A stretch of 64,000 bases of DNA from Sycobia sp. Sy_11 (Eukaryota; Arthropoda; Insecta; Hymenoptera; Epichrysomallidae). The stretch's first letter is position 1; every line of letters starts with the position of its first letter. The position numbers were made by a program, and so were the translations under genes. Shown here piece after piece: positions 23,501 to 37,900 of this stretch. The notes beneath the pieces are model-generated. The model was given only the letters and a program-made list of their open reading frames with translations. It was not told where the DNA came from and did no database searches. Location: assembly GCA_018907035.1 (NCBI GenBank), contig JACCIC010000279.1, forward strand, positions 1 through 64,000, read 5' to 3'.

Positions 23501-26500
23501 TTATAGTCAAGAGTGGTGAAAGTTTTATGAAAATAACGAAAGTAGTACGAATTTTATACCCGTAGTCTTAGAACTTTTGCGACATACTATGTATTATCAA
23601 AAAAATTTCCTGTTGCCTGAGATGCATATTATAAACCATGATTTTTACCGTTTGTTCATAGTTTTCATAGTGATAATGAAATTCGTGATTGCTAGAAACT
23701 TTGCAGTCATAATCAGCGCTAAATATATAAATTCACTTTTCATTTTTAATTCTACGGGTATCCTTTCCAACATTCCAGCCGAAATCGTTACCTTCTCCTG
23801 ACTTTCCAATTGATAGCCTCAGATTTTTGACTCCCATTATTAAATTGGCTTCGTGAAACCGTTTATATAGACATAGAACTTAGTCAGATTGTACTACAAG
23901 CAAAAATTTATTTTGTTGTATCAGTGTAACTTAGATTTCGAGAAACTTAAATCTGCATTACGTTGCAGCTCATTTCACACTAGACGTATAGCATCGTCTA
24001 GATCAAAGGAATGTATCGATGGCGATGAATATTATCAGCAAGGAATATCTCAAGCAAGGTTGAATAATTCAAACAAATCAAACTGCAAAATAGATCCTCT
24101 TTAATAAATACATTTGTTATAGCAACACTTACAAACAGCTCCTCAAAGGTATAGCAAATGATCTATTGAATATTTACAACAGCTTAACAAGCCATACGAA
24201 CGTTCTATGCAAAATAGATATATTACTACACTATGTAGAACAGATTTTGAATATCAATCTGATATTGACTACATCAATTTAATTAACGTTCAAATTGGTG
24301 CAATAAATCACATATACGATCATGGTTGTGACAAGAACTGGGAATATGAAGCACTTGATTTATGTTCTACTTGAGGTAAAGTTTTACTGTCGCGGCTTTT
24401 TGTATAACCAGAATTCTTAAAAGATTTGAATTTAGAATTGTAGCCTTTATCAAAACATTTTCGTAATAAAATAAGGCAGTTCTAAATGAATTCTTTCCGT
24501 GTCAAAAAAAGTTGTAAAAGGTAAGTTAAGCTCAAGTATATCAGACTATAAAAAGTTTATTTTCTACGCAAAATAATACGAATAGTCATAAATGTTGCAA
24601 TTATACTTTGACCAATTATCTTTCCATCCTAATAAATACCAAATTTAAATATAGAATTGAAAGAAATTTTACAAATACTTTGCAAAATCATAATCGAAAA
24701 AAGTTTAAATATAATTTAGAAAAGATGCAGAATTTTTATTTTCCAACTGTGAACCAAGTTGCTGTTTTATGAGGTACATAAGAGCCCATCGAATATTATC
24801 TTGCATTACTAAGATAATAAAATGAAGTAAGTCCCACCATCGATTTTAAGATCCACTGCAATATTCTATGAACTTTTCTAGAGACGAAAATGAATATTAT
24901 TTTACAATAAAATAGACAAATCCTAATGATATTCAAACTAAAAATGTTTCTTACATGCAGTTTTACGTTTATAAACTCATGATTAAAATAGATACTGATA
25001 ACTATGTACATTATTTTAAAAATCTATTTAACCAGTATTGTGTAAATATCATGGCAAATATGACCACTGCAAGAATAAATTACATAAAAAATAACCATAA
25101 TAATATCTGATGAATATATACATATAAGAGATACTTTCAATGAAGATGCCAATATCGAAGCTGCCAATATTGGCCAATGCATTATTCTATCACATTCTTT
25201 TTTCTGATTCATTTCAAATTATGCATAAAAAAACGTAGAATGTCATGACTTATGACGGCAAATATGGTCGACCTAATTTAGTCATTACTTTTACATGTAA
25301 GCCCACTTGAACAGAAATAAAAAATGAATTTTTTTCATGGATCAGCATCCTCTAGTACACACGGCATTGTTTCACATATTTTTTATTTAAAATTAAAAAA
25401 TTTATAGACTAAGTTATTATGTATACGGCGTCGAGTGACAAAAGTAAGGATTATAAGACGCGCACATACTTATATGCTTCAATGTGTTGTTTTGTTGTTA
25501 TTTACACGTCGCTCTATTCATGCTTCCAAATATTGGTGTTAATAAATGACGGAGGTCTGCGATGTATTTTTAAACAAAACAGAATAAATTATTACCGCGG
25601 TACTTGTGTCAATCAGCCGAGACCGGGATTTGTACTCGGATCACCAAGTTATTAGTCCTTCACTCTAGCGATTGAGCCATCGTAGGCCTCAAATGCTTCA
25701 ATGTTAAAAGTATATCTGGATCTACTTGACCGAGTTCGAAAAACATAATTCATGCACTATGCGGTAATCTTAATGCAATCTTACCATATGAGATTGATAA
25801 CAAATATATTAAGAAATATCCTGAATCGTTCAACAGATATTTATCAATAGATATTTATCCATTGACATTGTTATAAGTGAAAAATATACTGCTCATTATT
25901 CACAACAAATTTTTTAATACTTTCAATCTGACGCGATTCGCCTCTCAAAATTTATAGCTAAAACTTGGTGTTCCCATAATATTAGGTCATAATTTAAATC
26001 CACCAAAATTGTGTAATGATGATACACTACTACAATTTAAAGTTATTAGAAATTGTTTTATCGAAGCTAATATTCTTACAGGACTAGTAGAAGGAGAAAT
26101 CGCCTTTGAAATCTCGTACCTCCATGGTTACTCCTGATTTACTTTTCCATTTTAAGACACTTCAATTCCGAGTAAAATTCCTTTTTCCATTACTATTAGT
26201 AAAGCTTAAAGTCAAATATTCCAATAAATTGGAATTGTTTTATTTATTTCTCACACTGCTAGTTCTAGATAAGTTTTACACGAATAAGTAAATCAGAATA
26301 TCAATCCAATTAAAAACAAAAAAATATTATATATTCTGATATTCTTTCAAAACAATAATTTAAAATGTAAAAATATACTGATAGAAGTTATTTATTTGCA
26401 CTTATCTGAAAATTAGCGTTCAATTCAAACTGAAATGCTACAGATACTACGCAAAATTAAATAAATGAAATTAGGAAATTAATTAACATTTTTTGAATAA

Positions 26501-28913
26501 ATATATTACCAGAAACACAAAATTATCTATGGATATAAATGTATGTGTAGAATATTTTTACATAGATATTATTTAATTCCTATAAATCGACTACATAATT
26601 AAATCGATCAAATCCGAAACAGGCAATGTTAGTAAGATATAAAGTAAAGTATAATATATACGTGCGTTAATTACCTGAAGTAGTCATGCGGCATTACTGA
26701 ACCACAATATTTATAATATGACTGTGGAATTCTGCTGGCCTTATAAATTTTAAATCTTAATTAGTTACCAAAGTAATATTTTTTATCATTATTATAGTAC
26801 ATACCTCAATAATAGAATGCTCATTAATTCTTGTACCTCTAATAATAAAATTTTCACCAAAGCCATCGGATATAATTTTGCGATTCTGCAATAGAAAATG
26901 TAGATGACTGCTTTTAAACAAATAAATTGAAATACACCAATAATGTTCTTGTACTTTTTAATTACACATAGATCTCATGCATTATTGACTTCACAATTAT
27001 ATTTTTGCAGCTTAAAAAATCAATAAATTCTGTTGTGTAAAATTTATATAATCTCTAAAATGGTTTTATGTTCTTTATACTTTCTTATATCTGCACATAT
27101 ATCTTGGAATTAGTTTTTAACAAAAATGTTATTATAAATATACAGAAATATACAAGACCTTAAACTTTATTCATATTGAGTTGTTTAACATTAGAAAGAT
27201 TTTTGTGCAGATAGAAAATATGTATACGTCTATTTGAACTGCAATATTAATTATGACAATTTGATCAAAGGTTATCGTACATGTACGTGAGGAAATTTTC
27301 AAATGTCAAAATATTACGAAATCTGATTTATTAAGCTATTCTCTCTATTTATTTATTTCATTTTTATAAATTTTTAATCATGAGTTAATTTTGTACGGCC
27401 TGTAGATAAGCGTGGGTAATCATCATTGGGAGAAAGAAGAGCATTCCATTATCTCTCAAATAGTTGCTCTAAATTTTTAAAAACAAAGCACTGAACAGCT
27501 GATGAAGATGTGATCGTAAAAGGGTAGTCAAGGTCTCAATCGAGAGAGTAGGGATTCACTATTACGGTGACGGAGTTACAAGTTCGCAGTGTTACTACTG
27601 GCTGAGAAATAAAATCGGTCGCATTATTTAATTGGGTGACCTCGTACACTTGTCGGAAGAAATCTATTTTGTTAATTAAATAGTAGAACTAAGTATATCG
27701 TATTACGCAATACAGCATCCGTGATTAAAATCCATTAGATTCTTAATCGCGAATCAACGGGTAATAATGAATTAAAACGTGTAGAAACCCTGTCGAGTTC
27801 TTGTGATCAAAAAAGTGTAGAAAAGTACTTCCATGTAAAAGAAAATAAAGGATACAGTTATAGTTGTCATTTTTCAGATGAATGTGAGTCAAAAATTTTT
27901 CACATAATATTTTGAGATATTAAGTAGAGAAGAGCTTTTTTTAAAGTTACCAATGATTAACTTTTACTACAAAAGATACACTTTTATAAAAAGTTCTTCT
28001 GTTTTATCGTGGGCAATCCCCACTTAGATTTAAAAAACTTGTAATGAAAACCTAAAGCGTATCAGTCTGAATATATACAACACTTTTAACTATAAATGTT
28101 TAATATTAATTATAATGAACCTTGAATATCTGAAAGTAACCGGTCTATACAAAATGAGACAAAAAAATTTCAAAAAGTATCCTTGATCATAAAGAAAACA
28201 AAAGAATGTCGTCGAATAATCGTAATATTATTACATGTAAAATTGTTTAGTTATCTATTTATTTAAAGAGATGAAGTCAGACAGAAACTCAAAATGGAGA
28301 CCATAAAAATATTATCAACCGTGGCCTATAATAAAAAGTACAAGAACTTCTTGATCAAATATCTTACTCTCATGCAAATATTTATTGAAATCGTTTTATT
28401 ATAAACAAGATGCATCTTACATTTAAATCAGCAATTTGTAAATATTCATTTTCACAGTATTCTGAATCTTTTAACATAAAATCTTTGAAAACTATTCGTA
28501 TTCTATTCATTGAGCTACTCGGAGTACGTATTATCCATCTACAATTGATGTTCGATGGATATCTGTTAGGATAACTTGGTGATGTAAGAATTTGAGAATC
28601 ATTATTAATAGTTAAATCCATTAGTCCACAAGGTGCTGAAAAGTCATTATAAAAATAATTAATAAATATGTAAGAATGGATTAAATTAGATAAATAGTCT
28701 ATTCTTACTAAAATAAATTCAATAAAAATACATTGTTAACCCTTTGTTCCATAAAAACACTTTTAAGAAATTTTATTAGATTCAGACTTTTATTTTTACT
28801 CAGTAGTTTTATTACAACAGTTTCGTTTGCTAATAAATAATTATAAAATTAATTTTTTAAGACTTTTATATTACATATGATGATGATGATGATGATGATT
28901 ATTATTATTATTA

Positions 28914-28973
<60 letters not shown>

Positions 28974-31900
28974 CATTATTCCCATCCGTTGTCTGTACCT
29001 TGACGAAGATCGGCTGTTTCACCATCTCTCAGCCGATCGGGTGATGGGCTTAAAATAGTACCTTCTCCTACCAATGAATGGAAGGGCGAAAAGACAGTAT
29101 GATAGCTGCCATTTTATGAGTGAGTGGATATCTCCTAAAAAAAGGATATCCCAGAGTAAATGAGTTAACGCACAGAGCAATGATGTGCTGGAAGACCCGA
29201 AAGGGCAACTGAATAGGGACTTCCACGCCGACCATGATCGAAGCTGCAGGTCCTATAAACAGACCTTCGTCAGTAATACAGAGATGAAGGAAGGCACACT
29301 CGCTCAGAGACTCTATAAACGGGTATTTCTTGAGGAGTAAAAGCACATGCGGAGCGTAAGCGAACGTTCCTGTAAAAGGGATCCTAGCAGAGGGATTACA
29401 GATGCATGAGTGAGCTTCAAACATTGGAGTTTCACTAGAATATTTGAGGGCAAATGTATGAATCTACAGGAATGAAGGTTAGAACGAGGTATTCTTGAAC
29501 AAATGACAGACCGCCGTGTTTGCCGTGGGGTGCGACCCGTGAGCTGCCAAAAGGAGATCTTGGGTGTCGAGGTTTACGCCCGGTTGCGTGCTGGGTAATC
29601 CGAAACATCTTTGGCTCCCGCTGACGGCAAGACGGGAGGTAGATCCTAGCCAGATCTAGTCAAACGGCCTTGGCGAGTGCGTTCGGTGTGTGATTTCCCC
29701 CGATGTTTCTCCAGAGAGTGAAACACCTTGTTGTTGGGGTGCGAAGCTCGAGAGGACGGAGGTGGAATAGTGCACCAGAGCGCGCTATACTCCTGCACAA
29801 TGGTCCGAGATGAGTCAGCCCTTACAGGCATATGTTGGGGGGCTGCCCCATCGAGCTCAACGTTGAAGGGTCCAGGAGGCCGACCATCTGCAGGAATGAA
29901 GTTAAAAAATTGATCTATGGATTGCCTAAAGCAACAAAGGAGTTACCTTGGGATGGGGGAGGGAGAGCCGGTTGAGGCCGGGATTAAGTCTGTTGAGCGG
30001 ACGAGTGAACTGGAGATTATTCTACAACTTGCTCGGCTACTCAAGGACATGATCAAGGCAATGAAGAGCCAACCAAACATTAAAAAAGACATCCAGGATG
30101 GCCTTCCAAAAGCTGAAGAGTTCGTAGATGCTCTTCAGCACAAGATACAAGGGAAGAGGGTACCGGTGAGCCTCCTCCCAACAACTAGGTAGAAGAGAGA
30201 AGAGATAATCCCGAAGAGACCGGCATCAAGTCCCCCGGATATCTCCCTTACTAAGGAGAAAAAAAGGGAGAACAGTAGGACAAAAAAGAGGGGTGTCATG
30301 AAGTAAAAACAAAAAAAAAGAATAATAAGAAGAAGCAAAGTGAGCAGAATGCTGAGGAACAACCTCAGCATCCAAAAAAAAAATCACAGAAATAAAAAAA
30401 AAGGCCAAAGCTCGATGCGATCGCCATCAAACCAGCGCAGGGGAAATCCTACGCTGAGGTGATGAGATCCATCAGAGCGGTCAAACCGGAGGACTTGGGC
30501 GCGGATGTGAGGACCGTCCGGAAAACCAAATCGGATAAGGTGCTGATTGAACTCAGACATACCAAACCCGAAGGTCGGAAGGCACTCGCTGAAGTGCTCA
30601 AGGAAGCAACAGGCCAGAACGGCTGTGTCAGGGAGCTAACCCCTAGAGGAAGTCTAGAGGTTAGAGACCTGGACTGCTGCGTGACGAAGAATGAGGTGTG
30701 TGAGGCCCTCAAAAGTAAACTATAGTAGGCCACCGGAGTCATAGCTGTAAAGGCCCTGACCGTAGAGCCTGTTGTTATCGTTGCGGACAGAGAGAGCACA
30801 AGGTCGCGTCTTGCACCGCAGAACCCGAATGCTTTCTCTGTAAAGGTGAAGCGAAATCGAAGGGACGTCGGGACGTTGCCGGTTCCGGCGCCTGTCCGAC
30901 TTTTCGCGAGGCTCTCTCTCGAAAAAGGCTAAATGGTCGTAATTCTGCAAGGGAATATTAATCGCAGCAGGTCAGCTGATCACCTCCTTCTTCGGCTTTG
31001 CCACGATGCTGATGCTGATATATTAATTATCAGCGAACAGTATCGGAACAGAGAAGGAGTAGGTTGGTTCACCGATAACTTTGGAACGGCAGCCATTTGG
31101 ATTCCTGACCCACGAAAAACAAAAGTAGAGGATCATGGATCTGGAAATGGCTATGTTTGGGTAACATGCAATTACATCACGTATGTGAGTTGCTATCTTA
31201 TACCAAACCAAGCCATAGGTGACTACCAGGTCATACTAGATGATCTGGAAGACACCGTCAGAGAAATGAAAGCTGAGCTGGTGATGGCAGGTGACTTTAA
31301 TGCAAGGACCCTAGAATGGGGCATGGCGGAGCCCGACTCCAAGGGTCGAAGAGTCATGGAAATAGCGTCCAGACTTTATCTAATAGTTCTTAATACTGGT
31401 AATACTTCGACCTTTAGGAGACCGGGCTATGCTGAAACTATACCTGATGTGACCTTTGCGACTGAACATCTGGCCTCCCGAATCCAGGACTGGCAGGTGA
31501 TCGAGGACTACACAGCCAGCGATCACCAGTACATCACATTCCGCGTATGTGATAGAATGCCAGGTTTCATTGGACATAATTCGCGAGGGTCCCCTAGATG
31601 GAACTTTGCGGGGATAAATAGAGAGAAATTCTCACAAGCCATTGAACGCGGTCAGCAAAGCCTTGTTAGGATTCGAAATGGCTCATCGACAATTCAGCAC
31701 GCCAGGGTGTTGACTAGCGCGACAATGCGCATTCTACGCCGGGCTTGCGAAGAGTCGATGCCGTGCAAAGTGGTCGGTGGAAAAAGACGTCCTGTTTACT
31801 GGTGGACGGCTGAGATAGCTGATATGAGACGTAGGTGTTTACATCTGCGACGAATGTCACAGAGAGCTCATAAACACGGAGATGACATCACTTTGAGGAG

Positions 31901-34900
31901 GGCTGAATACAAGCTATCTAAGAAAGCCCTTCGACGAGCGATCGAAGCCAGCAAACGCCGATTCTGGAAGGCGCTGTGTGAAGACATAGATGGGGATCCA
32001 TGGGGACTGGGATACAGGGTAGTTGCTGCAAGACTGGGAGCTCATGGAAACATGGGCACCTTGGACTCCGGCACAATGTGGAACATCGTAGATACCCTGT
32101 TCCCCACCCACCCAAATAGGTCTGATCCAGCTCCACCGAAACGAGAACTGGATGTACCTCTTTTCAGCAAGGAGGAGCTCGGTAGAGCCGTGAGAACCAT
32201 GCGGAATAAGAGGGCACCAGGATTTGACGGAATTCCAGAAGAGGTGCTGAAAATAGTAGTTGAGGAGCATCCGGAACTCCTTCTGTCAATGTACAATTCG
32301 TGCTTGGTTTATTCTATTCTAGCTGGAAAGTGGCGAAACTTGTGCTTATCGACAAGGGCAAGGGTCCGCCAGAGGCGCCCTCGTCGTATCGACCTTTATG
32401 TATGCTAGATACAGCTGGAAAGCTGATGGAGCATCTATTGAAGCTACGACTCTTGGGAGCTGTTGCTGCTGCCGGCGACTTGGCTGACAGACAGTACGGA
32501 TTCCGGGGAGGCAGAGCGACGGTGGACGCAATCCTCGAGGTTGTTGATGCGGCGAGGCGCACAGAGAGGGGTAATCACTACTCTCGACCTGTTTGCCTCC
32601 GGGCTACCCTTGACGTTCGGAATGCCTTCAACTCTGTTGGATGGGCAATTGTTTTGAGGGCCATGGAGCGAGACTTTCGGATGCCACCTTATATACTTCG
32701 TATATTGGATGACTACCTTAAGGATCGATACTTGGTTTACGAGACATCGGACGGTCGGAGAAGGAAAAAACTTAGTTCCGGGGTCGCTCAGGGGTCTGTA
32801 CTCGGAACCGACATGTGGAACGTTTCATATGACGGAATACTCCGGATGCAGATGCCTGAGGACACCTTTCGGGTTGGATATGCAGATGATGTAGTAGCTG
32901 TTATCATCGCTAGGGATTAAGACGCTGCACAGATGCGACTCAACCAGGTGATGCGTCAAATGCAGAGATGGATGGAGAACAATGGGTTAGAACTGGCGGC
33001 GGCGAAAACGAAGATCGTGCTCCTAACTAAGAAACGTATCCCAAAGATACGCCTTATGCAGGTTGGAGACACGACGGTGAGTACCAAAACAGCTGTAAGG
33101 TACCTGGGGGTGACGCTTGTTTCCAAGCTGACCTTCTGGGACGAAATAAAAAAAGTGGCGGATAGAGCTGCCCGAGTGACAGCGCAACTTAGCAGGTTGA
33201 TGGCCAATGTCGGCGGTCCAGCACCCTGCAAGCGGCATCTGCTCACAAGGACAGCTGAATCCATCATGCTATACGGCGCGGAGGTATGGACCGATGCACT
33301 GATGGCCCAAAAATATAGAAAAAGAATGGTGGCAGTACAGCGTAGAGGGGCATTACGCATCGTGAGCTCCTATCGTACGGTCTCCTTGTCGGCGGTGCTG
33401 GTAATCGCATGTGTTACCGCCATTGATCTCCAGGCACAAGAAGAGAAATTTGTCCACCAGAATAAAAATATTCTCGGCAGAATAGAGGCAGCTGCACGGG
33501 CCAGAGCTGCCATGATAACCGAATGGCAGAAGCGCTGGGAGAGGGATCCGCGCGGCCGATGGACGGCACGACTGATCAATCAGTTAAAGCCATGGCTCCA
33601 GAGGTCGCACGGAGAGGTTAATTACCACCTCACACAGCTCTTATCGGGGTAAGGTCGGTTTCGATCCTATCTCCACAAGATGGGGAAAGTACCGGATCCG
33701 AGCTCTGCCCACTGTTGCGCTCCCCGAGACGATCCACTTCACACATTCTTTCATTGCGAGGTGTTTCGCCTTGAAAGGGAAGTGCCTCTGGAGAGACGTA
33801 GAACCATGTGGGCCTGACAATATCGTTCGGCTGATGCTGGAGAGTCATGAGAAGTGGTCCAGGATTTGCAATTTCTGCAAAGCCATCCTGATCCACAAAA
33901 GAAGAATTGAAGAAGGCGTGTAAGCCCGCAAGGGCGAATAGGATGGCGCAGCCCAGAAGTAATGTCCTCATAGACGGTTCCTGGGCTGCACTTACGCCAT
34001 CGTGAGGAGGTCTCCTCGGTGCACGCCTATTGACCCCGACTTGCAGCTCTTTTCAGAGCTGTGGGAAGCAGTCGAGGGGAATGCACTGAGGAGGTAGTTT
34101 TTTGGTGGGTATGCCCTTCACAGGTGAGTCCTACATACCCGGGGACCGGTCTCCGGGATCCATAAAGGATTCTTCTTAACTTTTGCACTACGAAAAAAAT
34201 ATACATTGTTTAATTAAATATATAATGAAATACTTTCATATAAAATCTAATAAAATATTATCGGATCTCGCAATAACGTACCGAAAACATATAAATTCCA
34301 GTACTATAGCTTGTGATGAGCCACCAAGCGACTGTGCGCGCCATCGCGTTTTATACATGACACCCGCACTCAAGGCGTCCCACTCATCTGTCCGTATACG
34401 CGTTCAACTAAAGAACCGAATAATCAATCAACTAACTATGAGATTGAGTAAAAAATATAACAAAGCGATCGAACGGGGTTTGAATTAATGTAGGTATGAT
34501 AAATCATAGCAAAGATAATGGAATAAATAATTGTAAAGATAGCTGGCAGTATTCCAGAGAAGATAATATTTAAGATAAGATAAGGTAAGATAAGATTTTT
34601 AGACAAGATAAAGTATGATAAGATAAGATTTTTAGACAACATATTAAGTGTGAAGTTTTCTCCAGATAAATGAAGGACAAGATATTAAGTATGAAATTTT
34701 CTCCAGATAAATGAAGGACAATATTAGATAGAAAACGAAGTTTCAACTGATAGTGAATACAAATAAACATCTTAAGGAATGCTGAGAAAAAAGAAGAAAA
34801 AGGAAATTGACAGAAGTGTTACTCTGAAATTCTTGCTATTAATGAACTCAATCGTATGTAATGACCTATATAATTATACATTATGCTTTAACTATTTTTA

Positions 34901-37900
34901 GGTTATTTACTTTTAGAATTAATTTTGGTAGCTTACTTATACATACAAAATGAATAGATTTGAGTCTGATAACAGCTCTCGTGAACCACATAATAACGGT
35001 GGAAAATTGTGAAACAAGAACAAAAAAAATTATAGGGATATGAGAGCCAGCTTAGACATAAAAATTTATACTTCCAAGATATTCTCAATTTAAAAATCAA
35101 GGACAATTCAAATCATTGTGATTATATCAAATACAACCTATTACTATTCTATGGTTTCTCTTCACAGAGCGCATATCGAATGCAGCATCACAATGACTTA
35201 AAAGATTCTTTAAAAGATTGTTATCAGGAAACGTAGTAATAGATATAAGTAAGCAAACCTAAAATGTATTCATCCTGGTATTAGTGCTACAGATTGTCAA
35301 ATTTTGTCCATAAAATAAAATAATAGCACAAGTGAATGTGTTTTCAAAATAATAGTCAAGAAGTTGTATGCATAAGTTAACAAAAATTTTAAATTTTTAG
35401 AAATTTATTCTAATACCTTTTTACTTAATTAGATGCATATTTAAAAACTGTATTAAATTATTTCATAACTACCCTATCAATGTATTGTAAATATATAGAA
35501 AAGTGTCTAGTGGCTTAACTAAAAAGTATATATTAGGTGTACAAATAAATTTCTAAAGTTTGTCAAAAGATGGCATTACCAGTGAATTCGGGATAGAAAT
35601 ATCAGAGCTCGTATTATGTTTGTAAATTCTGTATCTGTTAACAGCAGCATCGTCGTTTAATTTATCGAGAAAATCATGGCAAGTTTCCATCCAAATAAAT
35701 GTCATTTGCGGGAAGGGCTGCTTCTATTCTATTATATGAGGAAAAGTACGGCTGAGGTTTATAGTTTGCTTTCAGAAACTTATAGAGCGTAACGTATTAG
35801 TGAAGCAACGTGCCGCAAGTGGTTCAAAAGGTTTAAAGTGGTGAGTTTGAAGTTGAAGATACGGACCAGTGCAGAAAGCCGAAAACGAGGAATTAGACAC
35901 TTTGCTGGATGAGGATTCGTATCAGATTCAAAAAGAACTTACTGCATCATTGGGCTTCACTCAACAAGTTGTTTACTTGTAGCTAAAAGCATTGACATTC
36001 AAAAGGTTGAAAACTGGGTGCCGTACGAATTGATGGCGAGAGACGTCGAACGACGATTTTACACGTAGGAAATGTTGCTGCAAAAGAATAAAAATAAATC
36101 ATTTTTGCATCATATTGTCACTGGTGATGGAGAATGGATTTATTTGATAATCCTAAGCATAAAAAATTATACACAGAGCGCGGTGAGCCTCCCGAAACGA
36201 CGTCGAAACGAAATATTCACATAAATAAGATAATGCACTGCATATGGTGGGATCAAAAAGATTATCGTATATTACTAACTACTTCCGAGTGGTGAAATCA
36301 TGAAAGAAACATTATATCGAATCCAACTTATTCGTTTGAAGCGAAAATTACGGGAAAAACTGACAGAATCTGAGACCATGCACGAATCCGTCATTTTCCA
36401 TTACGATAACATTCACACATATCTTCGGTCCAAAACTATTTAGAGAATAATGGATGAAATTTTACCACACCTGCCTTATACTCCAGACTTGACAATATCT
36501 GACTACCATATATTTCGATCAATACAGAACGCTCCTACGGGAATAAGCTTCAGTTCAGTAGATGGAATCAAAAGTTAGGTCTTTACGCTTTTAGGCTCAA
36601 GAAACGAAAATTTTATTTGTTTCGGAATTCATAAATTGTCAAATTGATTGAAAAAAGTTATAGTTTTTGATGAGCGATACTTTGAATAACAGACATGTCA
36701 TCATGCTTTCATAATGAAACCTTATATTTTGGAAAAAACGCTGGAAATTTATTTGTATACCGAACAGCAATTTCGATTAATATTATAGGTATTTTTTTAT
36801 ATTATTTCAGTGATTATTGCGAACAAGATATACTAAATTTCCATGGAAAATCATGTAAACTAAGTCAATAGTACAAAATGTAAGAATTGAATATTCTTAG
36901 CATTTCCAGAGCACTTAAGTAATAAATATTTAGCTCTCAATTTAGAAGTAAATGCAATGCTTACATCTAACTTCGCCTTTCTGAAAATTGTTTTATGATT
37001 ATAAAAATAAATTGCTTGTAGAATATTGATAAAATTATACATCAACATTTCTTTACGTAGAATCGCTGGTCCCACGTGAAATCGTTTATTCGAATGATTA
37101 TTGCTTGAGGAATTTACAATTGAGAAACTAGTGAATAAATTAAAGTACTGGAATGAAATTGAAAAAGGAGATATAGAAGTTCCATAAAAGCCGTGATTTT
37201 CCATATAATTAGGACTAATATAAGAGTGCAACTGATAAATCGGCACTATATGAATAGTGGTTATTAGAAAATTAGTTTCTGATGTATGGATATGATGACA
37301 CAAAGAAGACTCGATGATAAGAAGTGGATCACAAAGAATATTACATAACACAGATTCTTCCTGCAATATAATCTTTGGCAAAGGTTAGCCGTATATGTCC
37401 TGTGGTCCATAAAAATATTAAGCAAAAACAGAAGGAAAATTCATTAGTACATGACAGAATGTAAACAATGTTTACCGAGCAGAAATTAATAAATCAAACT
37501 TGACATAATACGTCACACGATAAGTAGTTTGCTTTTAGTTCACATAGTAAAAAAGAAAAAATGTGATCATCCGGAAATTGTGGACGTGGAAATGACGTAA
37601 GATATTGTACTCCCTACAATTCTTAGAGATTTCGAGTTCCATCCAATTACGAAGAGAATAGTCGAACCTCTCACATATATTTTCGAGATATTCGAGGAGC
37701 TCTGATGTTAGGGTAGTTGTTTTGCATGCAACTGGTACTGTAAACTATTCGAAGTTGTCGATAGTTTTCGGTACAAGTATTATGACAAACTACATTAGCT
37801 AATCACTGGCCAAGTGGCTTCTGAAGCTGCTTTTGAGGAGAACACTATTGTCTATGCTGTCGTCGAATGCCCTTATTAAAGCATATTATTGATCTTCAAA

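Larger units (their letters stand above)
28980..34175 (+). mobile_element. R1-clade non-LTR retrotransposon, near full length
   Basis: About 5.2 kb in standard R1 order: a GC-richer 5' region (28980-29916), ORF1 with zinc knuckles (29917 to about 30958), ORF2 with apurinic endonuclease and reverse transcriptase (30933 to about 33810), and a 3' untranslated part. ORF2 starts before ORF1 ends. Frameshifts in ORF1, a shift near 32325, a stop at 32918-32920 and a shift near 33650 make it inactive. It sits on the plus strand inside the largest cubilin intron and starts at the edge of a trinucleotide microsatellite. R1-clade assignment rests on endonuclease and RT motif wording and the paired zinc knuckles. 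Confidence 0.85.

Noticed and set aside
30135..30408. Membrane protein on the minus strand within R1 ORF1
   Set aside because: The Leu/Phe-rich frame is the reverse of a Lys/Glu-rich ORF1 segment and has no independent support.
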